In this document: one piece after another, positions 48,246-59,228 of the stretch
Layout of the letters: each line of letters begins with the position of its first letter
Position numbering within the stretch: the stretch's first letter is position 1
Source of the DNA: Antitrichia curtipendula
Lineage: Eukaryota > Streptophyta > Bryopsida > Hypnales > Leucodontaceae
Length of the DNA: 64,000 nt
NCBI GenBank assembly: GCA_951230915.1
Contig: OX579639.1
Location: 1,674,001 to 1,738,000 of the forward strand
Direction of reading: 5' to 3'
Made by a program: the position numbers and the translations under genes
The notes under the pieces: model-generated
What the model saw: only the letters and a program-made list of their open reading frames with translations
Told to the model about the DNA's origin: nothing
The model's database searches: none

Positions 48246-50510
48246 GGCAACTTATGGATGAATACTATTTTCTTGACAAATTATTTTTTCTAAACCATGT
48301 TTACATCTGTTGAAATTGTGGATTCCAGGTACTTCAAGCTTGAGTTATATGCAAAGAAGGCAATAGAAAAGGCGGATTTACCGCCGTTCCTTACTACATG
48401 GTTGGACAGATCATTGACCGACTGCATGTTCTCTGCTTCCCAGCTGCGTCTGTGGACCACTCCACATTTGCAGGCGTGCCCATGGTATCTCGAGTGCAAC
48501 TTCGGCACCACTCCGCCAGAAGAGGAGGCCCTCTTCTGGAGACTGAAGGGAACCACGGACGTCCAGCCAGAGTTCCATGAATTTGTGGGTTTGGATCCCG
48601 AGGCTCGATCCAAAGCCATTGCAAAAAGGGAGGTGGCAGACAAGAAGAAGGAGGAGAAATGGGAAGAGGCTAAGAAGAAAACAGAGGACAACAAGAAAAA
48701 GCACATGGCGGCCAAGGTGGAGAAGGAAGAAGAGAAGGCCAAGAAGAAGGGGACTAAGCGTAAAGCGGAGACACCCTTACACGAACCAGCTACTAGCGCA
48801 GCAGAGATGAAGGATACATCTTCTGGTTTCTCACTCACTCAGGAGCGACTAGTGCACGGTCTCACACCGACAACTCAGAATATCGACCCTGTTCTGGACG
48901 TCGATGAGTGCATCCTTAACTTGCCTTTAGGAAGTCTCTGCGACCATATGAAGGCACTTCAGGACGTCGAGGCCTTCTTGGGCATGGTGAGTTTACTTTC
49001 GTTTATTAATGGCCTCATATTTCCAATATTCTATGCACAACTACAAGACAATAATGGGCCACATGATGTTGATTATTAAGATTAGTAGTCTTGTAGTTAG
49101 AGCACCAGAATCTTCATACTTTCTTGATTTTTATGATTTCTGCAACGAATGTCTTTTGCAGCATTCCAGTGACAAGGATCGCTATTTTGATGGTAAATTG
49201 AGCACACAAGCTGCTGTCGACTTGATCATCGTGGACATCCCGGAAGGACTACATGTGCCAACTATTTCCGCACCGCCTACACCCATTCCAAAGTGGAATG
49301 AATTCGACAAAGATTATCTCTTAGCTGTATTTGACTTTGCCCAAGAGTACTTGCACGACAATGGCGGTTTGTTGGTGATATATCCTGCCCCTTCTAAGAA
49401 ACACCGAAGCCAACTCCTTGGATGCAGTAAAGAGTATAAGTTCCGCATACTTCTAACGTACTTCGGCAATAACCATCTCCATCTCACATCCCCTGTAGAT
49501 CCAACAAAAACGGTAAGAACTCTTCTTCCATCATGTATATTTCATTTGAACTTGCACTTCCCTTGTATCGGCTTCTAACATTTGTTTTCTTCCAGACCAA
49601 GCGCTTCGCTGCCTCTCTAGTGGTCAAAGAGGCTGGCCCGAAGACACAAGAGGATTTTCCGTTCCAATTTGTTCCATCCCATGATGCCGTTGGGGTCACC
49701 TTATGCACTGACGACATCCTTTCGAACTTGTGTTTCAAAGAAGACATTACCATGAATGGTGACGTACCGTGGCGGGGCCCACGTGAGAAGGCCTGACAGT
49801 TCATGCAGATGCTAGTGGAAGGGATGACGGAACCAGGAGACGTCGTTGTCGATTGCACAGCGGCCACAGGTTTTTTTTGGCTAATTATTTAATTTAATGT
49901 CAATGATATCATATCATGAACTTCATGTTCCGATGATTTTTGTTAATATTTGGTCGGGATGTTTGTAGGTTCCAGCATCCAAGCTTGCCGCGCCACGCAT
50001 CGGCATATTTTGGCATTTGAGGAAGACAAGGCTATCTTTGAAGCCCTTATCGCTCCGGTCATGCGCATTGCTGCAGGTGTCTCTAAACCACCGCCACAAC
50101 TGCCAGTGGAACTTGTAGACCTAGACGACGAGGACGTACCTGCACAAGTTGTCAAGAAGACATCTCGATTCAGTAAGTAAGTTTTACTTTAATATCTTTG
50201 TTTGTTCCCAAAGACTGAGCACTATCTCATGTATTCTAATATGTTGTTTCGTGGTGTTTGCAAGAAAGCCACAAAATTGAGGCTCTCTCAACAAGTTCCT
50301 TTTTTTGCCAATCCGGATTTCTTTCCAAGCCCTGAAAAACCATTTCAGCTACCTATATACGCTGAGGAGCTTTGCAGGGAATTTGTTGCCCTAAATCCTA
50401 GACCCACTTCTAGGGCCTACTCGGTATATCCTCGTGCTCTCCAATTTGCAGATGATTGTGCCGTAGAGTCAGATTTGCAGACATCGGATAGTGAGGGTAG
50501 TTCTACCTGA

Positions 50511-50780
50511 GTCCAACTTATGTGAAGTACTGATATCATCAAGCACTCTTGGATCAGGTGCATGTACTTCATTTTGAGGATTATGATTTTTTTAAATCTT
50601 TGTATGAGTGATTTCTTTTGGAATGTATATGTATTCTAAAACCGTAATATCTTTTGGGGTGCATGCTTAACCACAGTCATTACACACCTCCCTTCTCATA
50701 ATCTACAGAACTTGTCAGCAAATTTAGAATCTCCAAAATTTTCTAAGCTATCTTTGCATCCCAGTATAACAAACAGAGTT
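50511..50780. other. No gene seen: 3' flank of the methyltransferase gene
   Basis: AT-rich; probably 3' untranslated region. No clear poly-A signal cluster or repeat. Confidence 0.35.
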
Positions 50781-52150
50781 AGCTACGAGGGGGGGAAGCT
50801 AGGCTGCGCTGCCCGGTCAATATTGACGGATTAGGCGGGCTGCCCATCCTGCCCACTTCAACTACCAAGGCTAGCTATCCACCCTATCCACATCGACTGG
50901 AAGGTCGGCCTACCTTGCTTGTCTATTTTGAGAGATTGAGTTGGTAGCCTAGGTTGCCCCTACTATTGGATAGGTAGGTGAGTGGGTCGGTAGGTGGTTT
51001 GGCAAGGAAGGCTGTACTTCACAGAATAGGCAACCCGCCCTTCCTACCAAACTCAAGGACGTAGGCAGCCCGCCCTTCCTACTAAGGTGGGCCGGGTGTG
51101 CAGTTCCCCAAGGACACCAGCTCGAGAGGTTGTTAAACACCCCTTCCTTGTGTAGCTTGACAGATTTGGTAGCCCGCTCTCCCTGCCCAATTGGCCGGGT
51201 TGGGCAATCCCTCTCTCCTTGCCTACCTTAATGTGCTAGGTAGCCCTTCTTCCCCCCCCTTGCTCAGTTGGAAGGATTGGGCAACCCTCCCTCCATGCCC
51301 AACTCAAGTGGATGCTCTGCTTGCCCCCTCCAGTCCAGTTGAACAGCCTAGGCAGCCCGCCCTCGCTGCCTAATTGGAGGGATAAGGCAGCTCGCCCTCC
51401 TTGTTGAACTGGAGGGGTGGGGCAACATGCCGTCCCTGCCCAACTCGAGGGGCTGGGCAGACCTTGAATCTTGCCCAAATCAAGGAGGTGGACAGCCTGC
51501 CTAGCCTACTGTACTCAAGGGACAAAGCAGCCCGCTCTCCCTGCCCACCTAGACGAGGTGGGCAGTCTGCCCCGCTCGAAGGGCGGGGTAGCCCCCCTAC
51601 TCAAGTCGATGAGGTGGGCAATCCCTCTTCCCCTGCCCAACTAGATGAGGGGTGCAGTCTGCCCTTTTTTACATCGGTAACATCGCTCGAAGGACAGGGC
51701 AACCCTCTCCCCCTGCCTAGCTCGATGAGATGGGCAGTCTATCCCCCTTTGCCCCACTTGAAGGGCGGGGCAGACCTCCCCTCCCCCGCCTAGCTCGATG
51801 AGGTGGATGGTCTGCCCTACTCAAAGGATGGAACAGCCCCCCCTACCCAGCTCAATGAAGTGGACAAACCTCCACACACACCTGCCCAGCTCAATCAGGT
51901 GGGTCCTAAATTCCTCTGTGCCCCGCTCAAAAGCCAGGGCAGCCCTCCCTTGCTCGCTACCCATCCGGACAAGGTGGGCAGTCTGCCTTGCTCGAAGGGC
52001 GGGGCAGCCCTCCTTCCACCCTTGTCTACCTCGACAAACGGAGCAGTCCCTCTTCCCTTCCCCAGCTCGGCGGACTGAGCAGTCTGTCCCCGTTACCTAC
52101 TTAGAGAGATAAGGCAGCCCGCCTTCTTAGTTCAGCTAGAAAGATGGGGC
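50781..52150 (+). repeat. GC-rich cryptic minisatellite (GCAGCCCGCCCTCCCTGCCCAACT type)
   Basis: About 1.35 kb of imperfect 40-60 bp units built on 'gggcagcccgccctccctgccca-ctcgatgaggtgggcagtctgcc', with a strong C bias on the plus strand. Open frames on both strands (Pro/Ser/Gly-rich) follow from the composition. It lies between the methyltransferase gene and the right end of the element. Confidence 0.75.
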
Positions 52151-52194
52151 CGCCCGCAACCACTACTCACTAGAGTCGGATAAGATGATGTATG

Positions 52195-52390
52195 GCAAAC
52201 TTATCACTTTGTGATACACGTCGCCATGTTGTGGCATTTAAAGAGGATGAGTTTGTCTTTGTCTCCCAAAAAAATCCCTGCATGCGTGCAGTTTTGATAA
52301 AATTAGTGTTATAGTCTTGTAGAGCTCAAGACAAAGACATCAGATAGCAAGGGTAGTGTTACAGTCAGTGGAAGTAGTACGAGGTCACAT
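52195..52390 (+). pseudogene. Degenerate duplicate of the methyltransferase 3' end
   Basis: The stretch reading RRHVVAFKEDE-VFV (52218-52265) parallels THRHILAFEEDKAIFE of the motif-I exon at 49969. The following 'agacatcagatagcaagggtagtgttac' parallels 'agacatcggatagtgagggtagttctac' at 50478. It is a partial, broken tandem copy of the last exons, about 2.2 kb downstream of them. Confidence 0.5.
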
Positions 52391-53450
52391 TACACTGTAA
52401 TAGTTCGAGTGCATGTAGTTTACAGAGAAATTGAAGTTTCAATTTTCAATCATATTTGCGGGCGCATTACTCTTTTGGAGTGTGCATGCTCATTGTTGCC
52501 TTTGGATTATTACTACTAATCTGTACTTGATTCATTATCTAACATGCTTGACATCTTTGTAACATTGATCATGCATCTTCTTCAGTCATACGACGTACTC
52601 CTCCATGAACACATTAGAATTGTTGACTTGCTTACCCTTACACCCACAAGAAGAGCCCCTTCTAAAGTGGTGTTCCATGGGACATGCATTTCATTTGCCT
52701 AATGATATTGACAGATGAGTGCGTCGTCTACTGTAGGAGATGCATGATGAATGTCTGTCAGATGGTGAGCTAGTTGGCATGTAATGATAATAAATGAAAA
52801 ATTGATGCTCTAAATGCTGCCATGGACATCAACTCTAAAAAAACAGCCTAAAGCCTCTTAGAATAGAGAATGTCGATGTTTCAACAATCAATTGAACGAT
52901 AATGCTCCAAGTGCTAATCCTACCATGAAGGTAGAAGCGGACAGAAACGAGTAGGTCCACTTGATTCTTGCAAGGCGATCTTTGAAGACTTCCGAAAAAG
53001 GTAAGAGGTACTAGAGGGTAACTACAATGATCGGAATTCCGAGAGTGAAGCAATAATATTTAGCGACTTTCATAAAACATCTAGTAACCATACTGTGTTG
53101 TTGCAGTTCAATTTTGTTCGCTTGTCTCAGTCTCTTATGTTGATGCGATTCAATTTCAATTGCTTGTCCTAGTCTCTTGTGTTGATGTAGTTCAATTTTG
53201 TCCGCTTGTCCTAGTCTCGTGTGTGGATGTAGTTCAATTTTGTTTGTTTATCCCAGTCCCTTGTCGCCACACGAGTATGATTTTGAAAAATTAGCCCCAT
53301 GCAAATTCAAACAAAATTTGAAGCTCTAAACGAGAAGTGCAACAATTCAGATGGACGAAGTCTTTTCTGCTACTACCAAATCACCACTCATCTTATCTTT
53401 TCTACGTATAGGTCGAAGTAGGAAAATTTATTGCAAAATCTTCTATCTTG
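52391..53450. other. No gene seen; short 60-bp tandem repeat at 53100-53275
   Basis: Non-coding element interior. At 53100-53275 three to four units share 'agttcaattttgt-cgcttgtcctagtctc-tgtgttgatgt'. Nothing else recognised. Confidence 0.45.
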
Positions 53451-53454
53451 TGTA

Positions 53455-53765
53455 ACCAATTTTTTCATCCATTTTAGTATCTACTGTCATCCATCTTTTG
53501 ATTCAGTTTCATCCATAATTCTCATCTACTTTTATCTGTATTTTTCATCCACTTTCATCCATATTATTCATCTACTTTCATCCATATTTTTCATCCAATT
53601 TTTCCATCTACTTTCATCCATATTTTTCATCCAATTTTCCCATCCACTTTCATCCATTTTCTCCAATTACTTACTTCCATTTTTCCCATGCAATTTCGTG
53701 ATTTTTTCTTGAAATTTGATCCATTTTTCATCAACTTTCATCCAATTTTTCATCCATTTTTTGTC
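53455..53765 (-). repeat. Right subterminal GATGAAAGT array
   Basis: On the minus strand, units of GGATGAAAGTAGATGAAAAATATGGATGAAA. The same motif family as 38236-38670 in inverted orientation, supporting a single element with both ends present. Confidence 0.7.
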
Positions 53766-53769
53766 ATTT

Positions 53770-53863
53770 TTCTTTTTCCGTTCCAATATTTCAGCTCCCC
53801 GCTCACCAATCCCCGTTTCTTGCTCACCGCTCGCCGCTCCATGCTCGCTTCCCAGCATTCCCC
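53770..53863 (-). repeat. Right terminal inverted repeat of the MULE-like element
   Basis: Read on the minus strand: GCTGGGAAGCGAGC, GGAGCGGCGAGCGGTGAGC, then TTGGTGAGCGGGGAGCTG, matching the left end with mismatches. Confidence 0.65.
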
Positions 53864-53874
53864 GCTTCCCGCAC
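53864..53874. repeat. Target-site duplication GCTTCCCGCAC, right copy
   Basis: Identical to 38120-38130. On the minus strand the hAT codons run up to and through this repeat (EGACGK), after which the frame enters the inserted element. Confidence 0.75.
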
Positions 53875-55649
53875 GCGCCTTCAAAATCCCACCAAGCATG
53901 CGCTGACAATTGTTGTTCACCCGGATCCAACATGTTGTGGAACGGAGGTTTCCTATGGCGGAAGGCTACAAATTCCTTCACCACCTTTGCATACTCTAAA
54001 GGTGTACATATTTGCATCAAAACGCGCTTGTATGCAGCCATGGCATCGGTGTCGTTGGCTAGTTCTTTGTCTTCAAGAAAGTAGGGATTCAAAAGTGCTC
54101 CTCCATAATGTAAATCGGTCTTCACCATATCACGTTGTTCGTAGAACGCCTTCACCAACGGGATGGCTTTGTCCAAAGCCAAACAAAAAGTCTCTTTGTC
54201 TAAAGCGAGGACGTGCTTCTCTAGTTTCCTCATAATATGTAACACCTTGCCCATGCATGGTGTTTTCGCATCCAAATTACAAAGAGCATTGACAATTGGA
54301 GCTGTTACATCTTCAAAATTTTGACAACGATGCCAAAAATGCCCACTTAGAATGGTCTACTTCACCCATTCGGATTCTAAACGAGTTTTGGATTTTCGCG
54401 AGTGCTTTCTAGCATATTCCTCCCATTGCGGATTCGTCACAGTTTGTTGCAATTGTGCTTTCACCTTGAGCATACGTGCAACCATGTTGTAATTCGAGGC
54501 AAATCTTGTTTCCACCGCCAACAACAAGTTGTATTGCGTCGAATATTTCCGAAGTATCGCAAGCGGCATATGCCTCTTCTTGAAGAATTTGACTATCTTT
54601 CGGGAATCTTTCACGACGTCATCAATCCATTGTTCGTTTGTCCAATCTTTTAGCAACAAATTCAAGGCATGCACCACGCAACCTTGGAAAAAAATGTGGG
54701 GATAGGTAGTAGATACCAAACTCCATGCTGCTGGATTTACAGCCGCATTATCTGTATTCACCTGCACTACGTTTGCAGGGCCCACTTGTTCTATGAAACT
54801 CTCTAATATAGAGGCCAAATATGGAGCATCTTTAGTTTTCCCAGTTGTATCCACCGATCCTAGGAATTGCTCACCCGCGGATGACACAAGCATGGCATTT
54901 ATCAATGGCCGATTCGAAACTGAGGTCCACCCATCAATAGACAATGTGGCTCCAAACTTCCTGATACTGATTTCTTTCTGCTTACGGAGATTGACCTCTA
55001 AGTCTACTTTTGCTTGGTCAAGCAATTTATGACGTAGATCATAGTATGATGGTGGGCTATAAAGTTGGTGAAACTCCGCCGTTTTCTTCACTACTTCTTT
55101 GAAGGCTGGATTTCGGGCTACAGCAAATGGTATGTTTGCTGCATAAAAGAAATTGGCCCACATTGCATTCAAAGTGCGTTTATTTGCTTTTTTGAATCCT
55201 TCTACTAGCCTACTCTGTCTTTGAGGCCTACTGCTTGATGTCCGCTGAGTTCCACGTCCACCTAATGTTTGTGTACTTGGATTTCCTTGGGAAGAACCAC
55301 CAACATATTCCTCTGGTGCCGTGCATGAGTCTTCTTCGGTAGAGTTCACAATGTCTCTTGCATTTGACATAGCATGAACAACCATAGGCATAGGTGTGTC
55401 GTTGCCATCCACATTGTGTGGAGTACCTCTTTGTGGAATCACTCCATTGCAACGAACAAATAGACCTGGAACTTCAGATGTCATTTGAATACAAAGGCTG
55501 ATTCCTTTGTCACGACTCTTCGATGTGCCTGCATATCTGAAATGACTAAACATACGGACCGCCTTCTTGGCAAATACCAAGTTGCAAGCCTTGCATTGTA
55601 CTTTTCCATTTGATAGGGTTTTGTACCAAGAAGACCAATCCTTGGTCAT
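53875..55649 (-). pseudogene. hAT transposase N-terminal and central part, one in-frame stop
   Basis: From ATG 55649. A BED-like finger comes first (QCKACNLVF...MFSHFRYAG...ISLC), then a Ser/Thr-rich linker. The DUF659-type core has SIDGWTS (first catalytic Asp), VNTDNAAVN (second Asp) and GCVVHALNLLLKDW. It continues to WWDFEG, just before the hAT C-terminal block. A single TAG at 54357 (K-stop-T-I-L) interrupts an otherwise open frame. The coding exon is intronless and is cut at 53875 by the MULE-like element. The join to 37536-38130 gives about 790 codons, a normal hAT length. Confidence 0.8.
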
Positions 55650-55924
55650 GGTGGTTGTTTTAGGCTCTGTATATTGAAATCAGAAATTTAGAACGTAATG
55701 ATAACAATTGGATAAAATTGTTCAAATGTTTATGCACAAAGCCTTGGAAAACAAGGCCCCTCTTTCCACAAAACTATGCATTACCAAGCAAGGGACACAA
55801 AAAATTGCAGCGCCTAGCCCTTGGAAATCTTAGCATTCAGTTTCTTAGGAGTGTTTGCAAATGTCAATTTCAGGATTCTTATAGTCTTCATTTGACCGTT
55901 GAATATGGGAAAAAAAAAATCCTC

Positions 55925-56285
55925 CCACAACGGTCACGCAGACAGCGGACGCAAATCTGGTACGTCCGAATAGCGGACGGGAATCTGGTCCGTCCGAATA
56001 GTGGACGGACGGACGGCGGACGGGAATCTGGTCCGTCCGAACAGTGGACGGACGGACGGCGGACGGAAATCTGGTCCGTCTGAACAGCTGATGGCGGACG
56101 GGAATGTGGTCCGTCTGAACAACGGACGGGCGGACGGAAGCTGTCGGATCAGCGGACGGATGGAAGGGAATCTGGGCCATCGGATCAGCGGATGGGCGGT
56201 CGGCGGACGGGAATCTGGACCGTTGATTCAGCGGACGGGCGGACGGCGGACCGCGGACAAGCCGACTTAAAACCTGTCGGGCGGG
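55925..56285 (-). promoter_or_regulatory. GGACGG/GTCCG-rich subterminal array of the hAT element
   Basis: About seven units of 30-65 bp on GGGAATCTGGTCCGTCCGAA-AGTGGACGGACGGACGGC. It lies 280 bases upstream of the hAT start codon. A degenerate partner is at 28600-28735. The composition resembles the arrays before the CKKYVKM and kinase genes, but the CTGGTCCGTCCGA phrase is particular to the hAT. Confidence 0.65.
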
Positions 56286-56688
56286 CAGGCGGTTCTTACA
56301 ATTTCGGTAAGATGTTTGAAGTGTGCAGACAGGCGGACAACTGGATTACGCGAATAGAAATGTATGTGCAAATGAAAATGGGTGATTTGTAGGCATGGGG
56401 TTATAGAAGATAATATAACAATAACTTGAAATGATTTTGTACAAATGTACAATAGGTATGATCTTCTGCAATAGGTACGCAAAAGAAACATATTTGACAA
56501 ATAAAGAAGGCAAAATTTACCATTATGAAAAAACAAATCCAAACATATTTATATTGCATAAATATTTATACATTAATCAAAAGCAACTCATGACATACCA
56601 TGAGTGTTGTGCATTACTAATATTGAATCCTCATGAGATTCAAATAAGTACAAAACAAATTTCATTGGTTAACCCCCTAATAAAAACA

Positions 56689-58691
56689 CTATTTTGTATC
56701 ATCGCTACCGTTTGCGGAAATATGAGAGGCACCCTCTTGTTCCTTAAGTCTTCGACTTGCTCTACGAGTTTGAGGACCACCCGACCCGGAGCCTGTGCCC
56801 CCTCCTGATCGGACTTCCATGTCCACGGCGATGAATTGTCGTTTGGTTTCTGGAGAGTAGTCATCTTCGTCTTCCATCTTCCGTTTATTTTTCCTTATGG
56901 GAGACAAATCTACTTCCTATGCCTTTAACGCTCTCAAAGCCGAATAAATCTTTTCTATCATAGCATTTATCGGTTTGTCATCATCTCGAGGGGTCAACGA
57001 GATTGCTTGCCCTGTGCCATGTAGAAAAGTCCTCCACGTCGTTATAATGTCAGTGATCCTCTTATCAAATGCACTTGCCACCTCCACGAGTGCATGTTCT
57101 GTACTTGATAGCCCATCTACATTAAAAGCAGCACGAACTTGCGCAGCTTCTTCCAATTTTGATAAAAAGAGGGCCCTCCCTATTAAGCTGTGATTGTATG
57201 CTTCGTACTGCTCATTGAACTCTTGGTATGGTTGCACTTCTATCCAGACGTCATCTTCTCCTTTCCGCACTTCCTTTTCAGGAAATCGAAAGAACTTTTG
57301 ATGTGAGATGCTCCAGTGTCCCCCCATGCTACGACAAAACAATTCTCGAGCCTCCAAGTCTTCAATACCCCTGGCCCGCAACTTCACCTCTCTATTGCGC
57401 GTCATCCAGTCAAAGTCATCCAATTCGTCATTGTAGTTCTCACAAACATCATGCATGAGTTTTTGCGCATTTCAAATTATAGGTCGCCCCCAATGAATGT
57501 AATTTTGGAATAGAAATGGCTTTTGGTCAAGTGGAAGGATCCATCGATTGTGTTCGTGGCTAGGGGGCATGCTCTCCTCGTGCCCAACCATTTCGTAAAA
57601 CCTAGGGCTCAAAAGAGACCGACACTCGGGACAAACCGAACGAACAAGGGATGATTTCACCATGCACGTGATATGGTAAGTGTGGCGACATTGGCCCATG
57701 ATTAAGGCGCCCTCGGGACCAAAATGATTTAGACAAGGCTGCATTTACCCTCCAATAGTTCCGTATTTGAACTTTCACCATGCACTACGATCTTGTCCGC
57801 CTCTTTGATGTGCGCTGAATGCGTGTTGTAAGGGGCTCAACCTTCTTCTACTTCCAAGGTCCAATTCATGGACTTTGACGCAATCTTCTGCACGTCATTC
57901 AATCGCTCAAACATTGCCGACATGTCCCCCCAATATGTGACGTCAATTGAATCCCAATGATGTACCTCAAATATCCTTCTAATAGATAGGAGGTCAGAGG
58001 AAATGGCATCGCATTGCTCTTTCGACTTCATGGCTAATTTGAGAAGCCCCTTCATTGCTCGGGTTACTACAGACGGTTTGTCTTGTAGTTTTTGAACCCA
58101 CGTCAACCAACGAGTGTCGGAACTGCTCTTTGGCAAGCATTTATCTAGCTCCACTACTTGCATCATTTTCTGATATTTTGCCTCCAAATAGATGTTTTGT
58201 TGGGTTACCGACTCTAGTTCATGCTTCACCTCTTCAAACTCGTGGCCTTCCGTTTGCATGGATGCGTCTTGGAATGTGGGAGGAGGATTATCCATGGCGG
58301 TTTCGGATATTACTTCCTTTTGGTTGTTTTCCTCAACCGCTTCTATATGCACGGCTTTGCCGGTCTTTGGAAGAACATATTCTCCATCCTTCAAATTCTT
58401 TTGCTTGAGCGCTACAATTTCGTACTCCAATTTCTCGATCAATTCCCCTTGAGCAACTAGAGTGTCATATCGGGAATCCTGTGCGTTCATAAATCTTTCA
58501 TAATTAGCGCACACTCCTTTGAATGCATCCTTCATTTACTTGTGGTCTTCTTTCAATTTCTCGTGCTCTATCTTCAAGGCCTTGTATTTCTCATTTTCTT
58601 CAGCGAAGATGAGCAACTTGCGATTATTTTCGACCCGCTCCTCCAATAATGGTTTATCGCAGTCCGAATTTTTGGTTTTCAATTGTTTATC
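56689..58691 (-). pseudogene. Gene F, 3' part: coiled coil, degraded RING finger and tail
   Basis: Continuation of gene F beyond the inserted element. Segments: a coiled coil (NRKLLIFAEENEKYKAL... to about 58500), the central region (DKPSVVTRAMKGLLKLAMKSKEQCD), a RING region near 57740-57620, then NREVKLRARGIEDLEARELFCRSMGGHWS and a KRK-rich tail ending 56689. In-frame stops are at about 58537, 57746, 57472 (TGA against TGG in gene A) and 56910, with a frame change near 57835-57760. The first RING cysteine pair is disrupted (MQPC against CSIC in A), so ubiquitin-ligase function is unlikely for this copy. Confidence 0.65.
58681..58691. repeat. Flanking direct repeat AATTGTTTATC, left copy
   Basis: Eleven bases repeated at 62024-62034. 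They bracket the gag-like element that splits gene F. Confidence 0.7.
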
Positions 58692-58954
58692 TAGAAAACG
58701 GAACGAAAACTATCAATTAGTATCTAGGTTTTGTCTAGAAACAGCAGAGGACGGAAAATTAGGAAAGACATTAAAATAGTGGAATAGTTGGCACGAATCC
58801 AATCCTAGCGGTGACACCTAGGAACCGGATAGAAATCGGATCCTTGTCCGGAAGTAGTAGTGGACCGGATTGGGGGTATAGAACCGGATTAGGGTTAGAC
58901 CGGATTGGTGGGACCGGACCGGTAAACGTCATCATGACAGCTTTTAGGTTAGGA

Positions 58955-59000
58955 AAGACTATAAAAGCCCAGGACCTCCTCAGTCACTCTCCATTTCCAA
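58955..59000 (+). promoter_or_regulatory. TATA promoter of the gag-like gene in F
   Basis: TATAAAAG at 58960-58967, followed by CTCAGTCACTCTCC about 16-30 bases on. It lies 269 bases upstream of the start at 59229. Confidence 0.55.
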
Positions 59001-59228
59001 ACGCTGTTAGGTGAGAGTGTTCTTGGGCGCTCCTCGTTTTCAAGTGTTGTGAGCGTGCGGGTGTTTGTGTAAGCGGTAGAGGTGTGCTGCAGGGTAGGTT
59101 CCCGGTTGCGTACCGATCGCTGTGCAGGTTTCCGGTTGAGATCGGAGAAAGAACGTGAGAACGGGACGTGCGGCTAGGACTGTGTGAGGTAGAATCGGAA
59201 AGGACTGTCTTAGATCTAGTCTGTGTCC

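Larger units (their letters stand above)
44529..50510 (+). pseudogene. ParB-like / DNA N4-N6 methyltransferase-like fusion, about 13 exons, with in-frame stops
   Basis: GT-AG exons in phase: 44529-44618, 45242-45340, about 45455-45592, about 45702-46387, 46500-46689, 46790-46984, 47074-47289, 47429-47664, 48329-48986, 49162-49512, 49596-49869, 49969-about 50174, and about 50257-50510. Around 46240, FYVCDGNHRRIAW is the DGxHR box of ParB-like domains. Helical segments follow, then a Lys/Glu-rich helix (48620-48770) with KKKGTKRK, a likely nuclear signal. The exon at 49162 holds DLIIVDIPEG (motif IV, normally DPPY) with GGLLVIYPAP. The exons at 49596 and 49969 give PGDVVVDCTAATG-SS and AFEED (motif I, normally DPFxGSGTT). 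Motif IV before motif I is the beta-class order. Stops: TAG near 45302 and 46039, TGA near 49796, plus a frame change near 45910. DNA-modifying activity is inferred; DIPE in place of DPPY may mean altered or lost catalysis. Confidence 0.65.
38131..53863. mobile_element. MULE-like transposon carrying a transposase and a ParB-methyltransferase gene
   Basis: A 15.7-kb element inside a hAT exon. The ends form imperfect inverted repeats: left GCTAGGAAGCGAGC (38137-38150) and further GGAGCGGGGAG; right, on the opposite strand, GCTGGGAAGCGAGC and GGAGCGGCGAG. Inside these lie GATGAAAGT-rich arrays in inverted orientation (38240-38670 and 53460-53765). A transposase gene (39225-43330, minus) and a methyltransferase-like gene (44529-50510, plus) diverge from a 1.2-kb spacer. 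The extreme terminal 5-7 bases do not match, so the exact ends may be off by a few bases. Confidence 0.75.
37425..56380 (-). mobile_element. hAT transposon split by a 15.7-kb MULE-like element
   Basis: Coding parts lie at 53875-55649 and 37536-38130, both minus, in the right order, and join in frame once 38131-53874 is removed. The left edge is placed where gag-like sequence stops (about 37424). The right edge is placed where similarity to 28490-28735 stops (about 56380). I could not identify hAT terminal inverted repeats or an 8-bp duplication, so the ends are approximate. Confidence 0.65.

Noticed and set aside
50949..52112. Long Pro/Ser/Gly-rich open frames on both strands
   Set aside because: They arise from the C-rich minisatellite; overlapping frames on both strands and no conserved domain.
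38131..53863. A very large intron of the hAT gene
   Set aside because: Inverted ends, an 11-bp direct repeat, and complete foreign genes inside argue for an insertion; exon junctions would also shift the frame.
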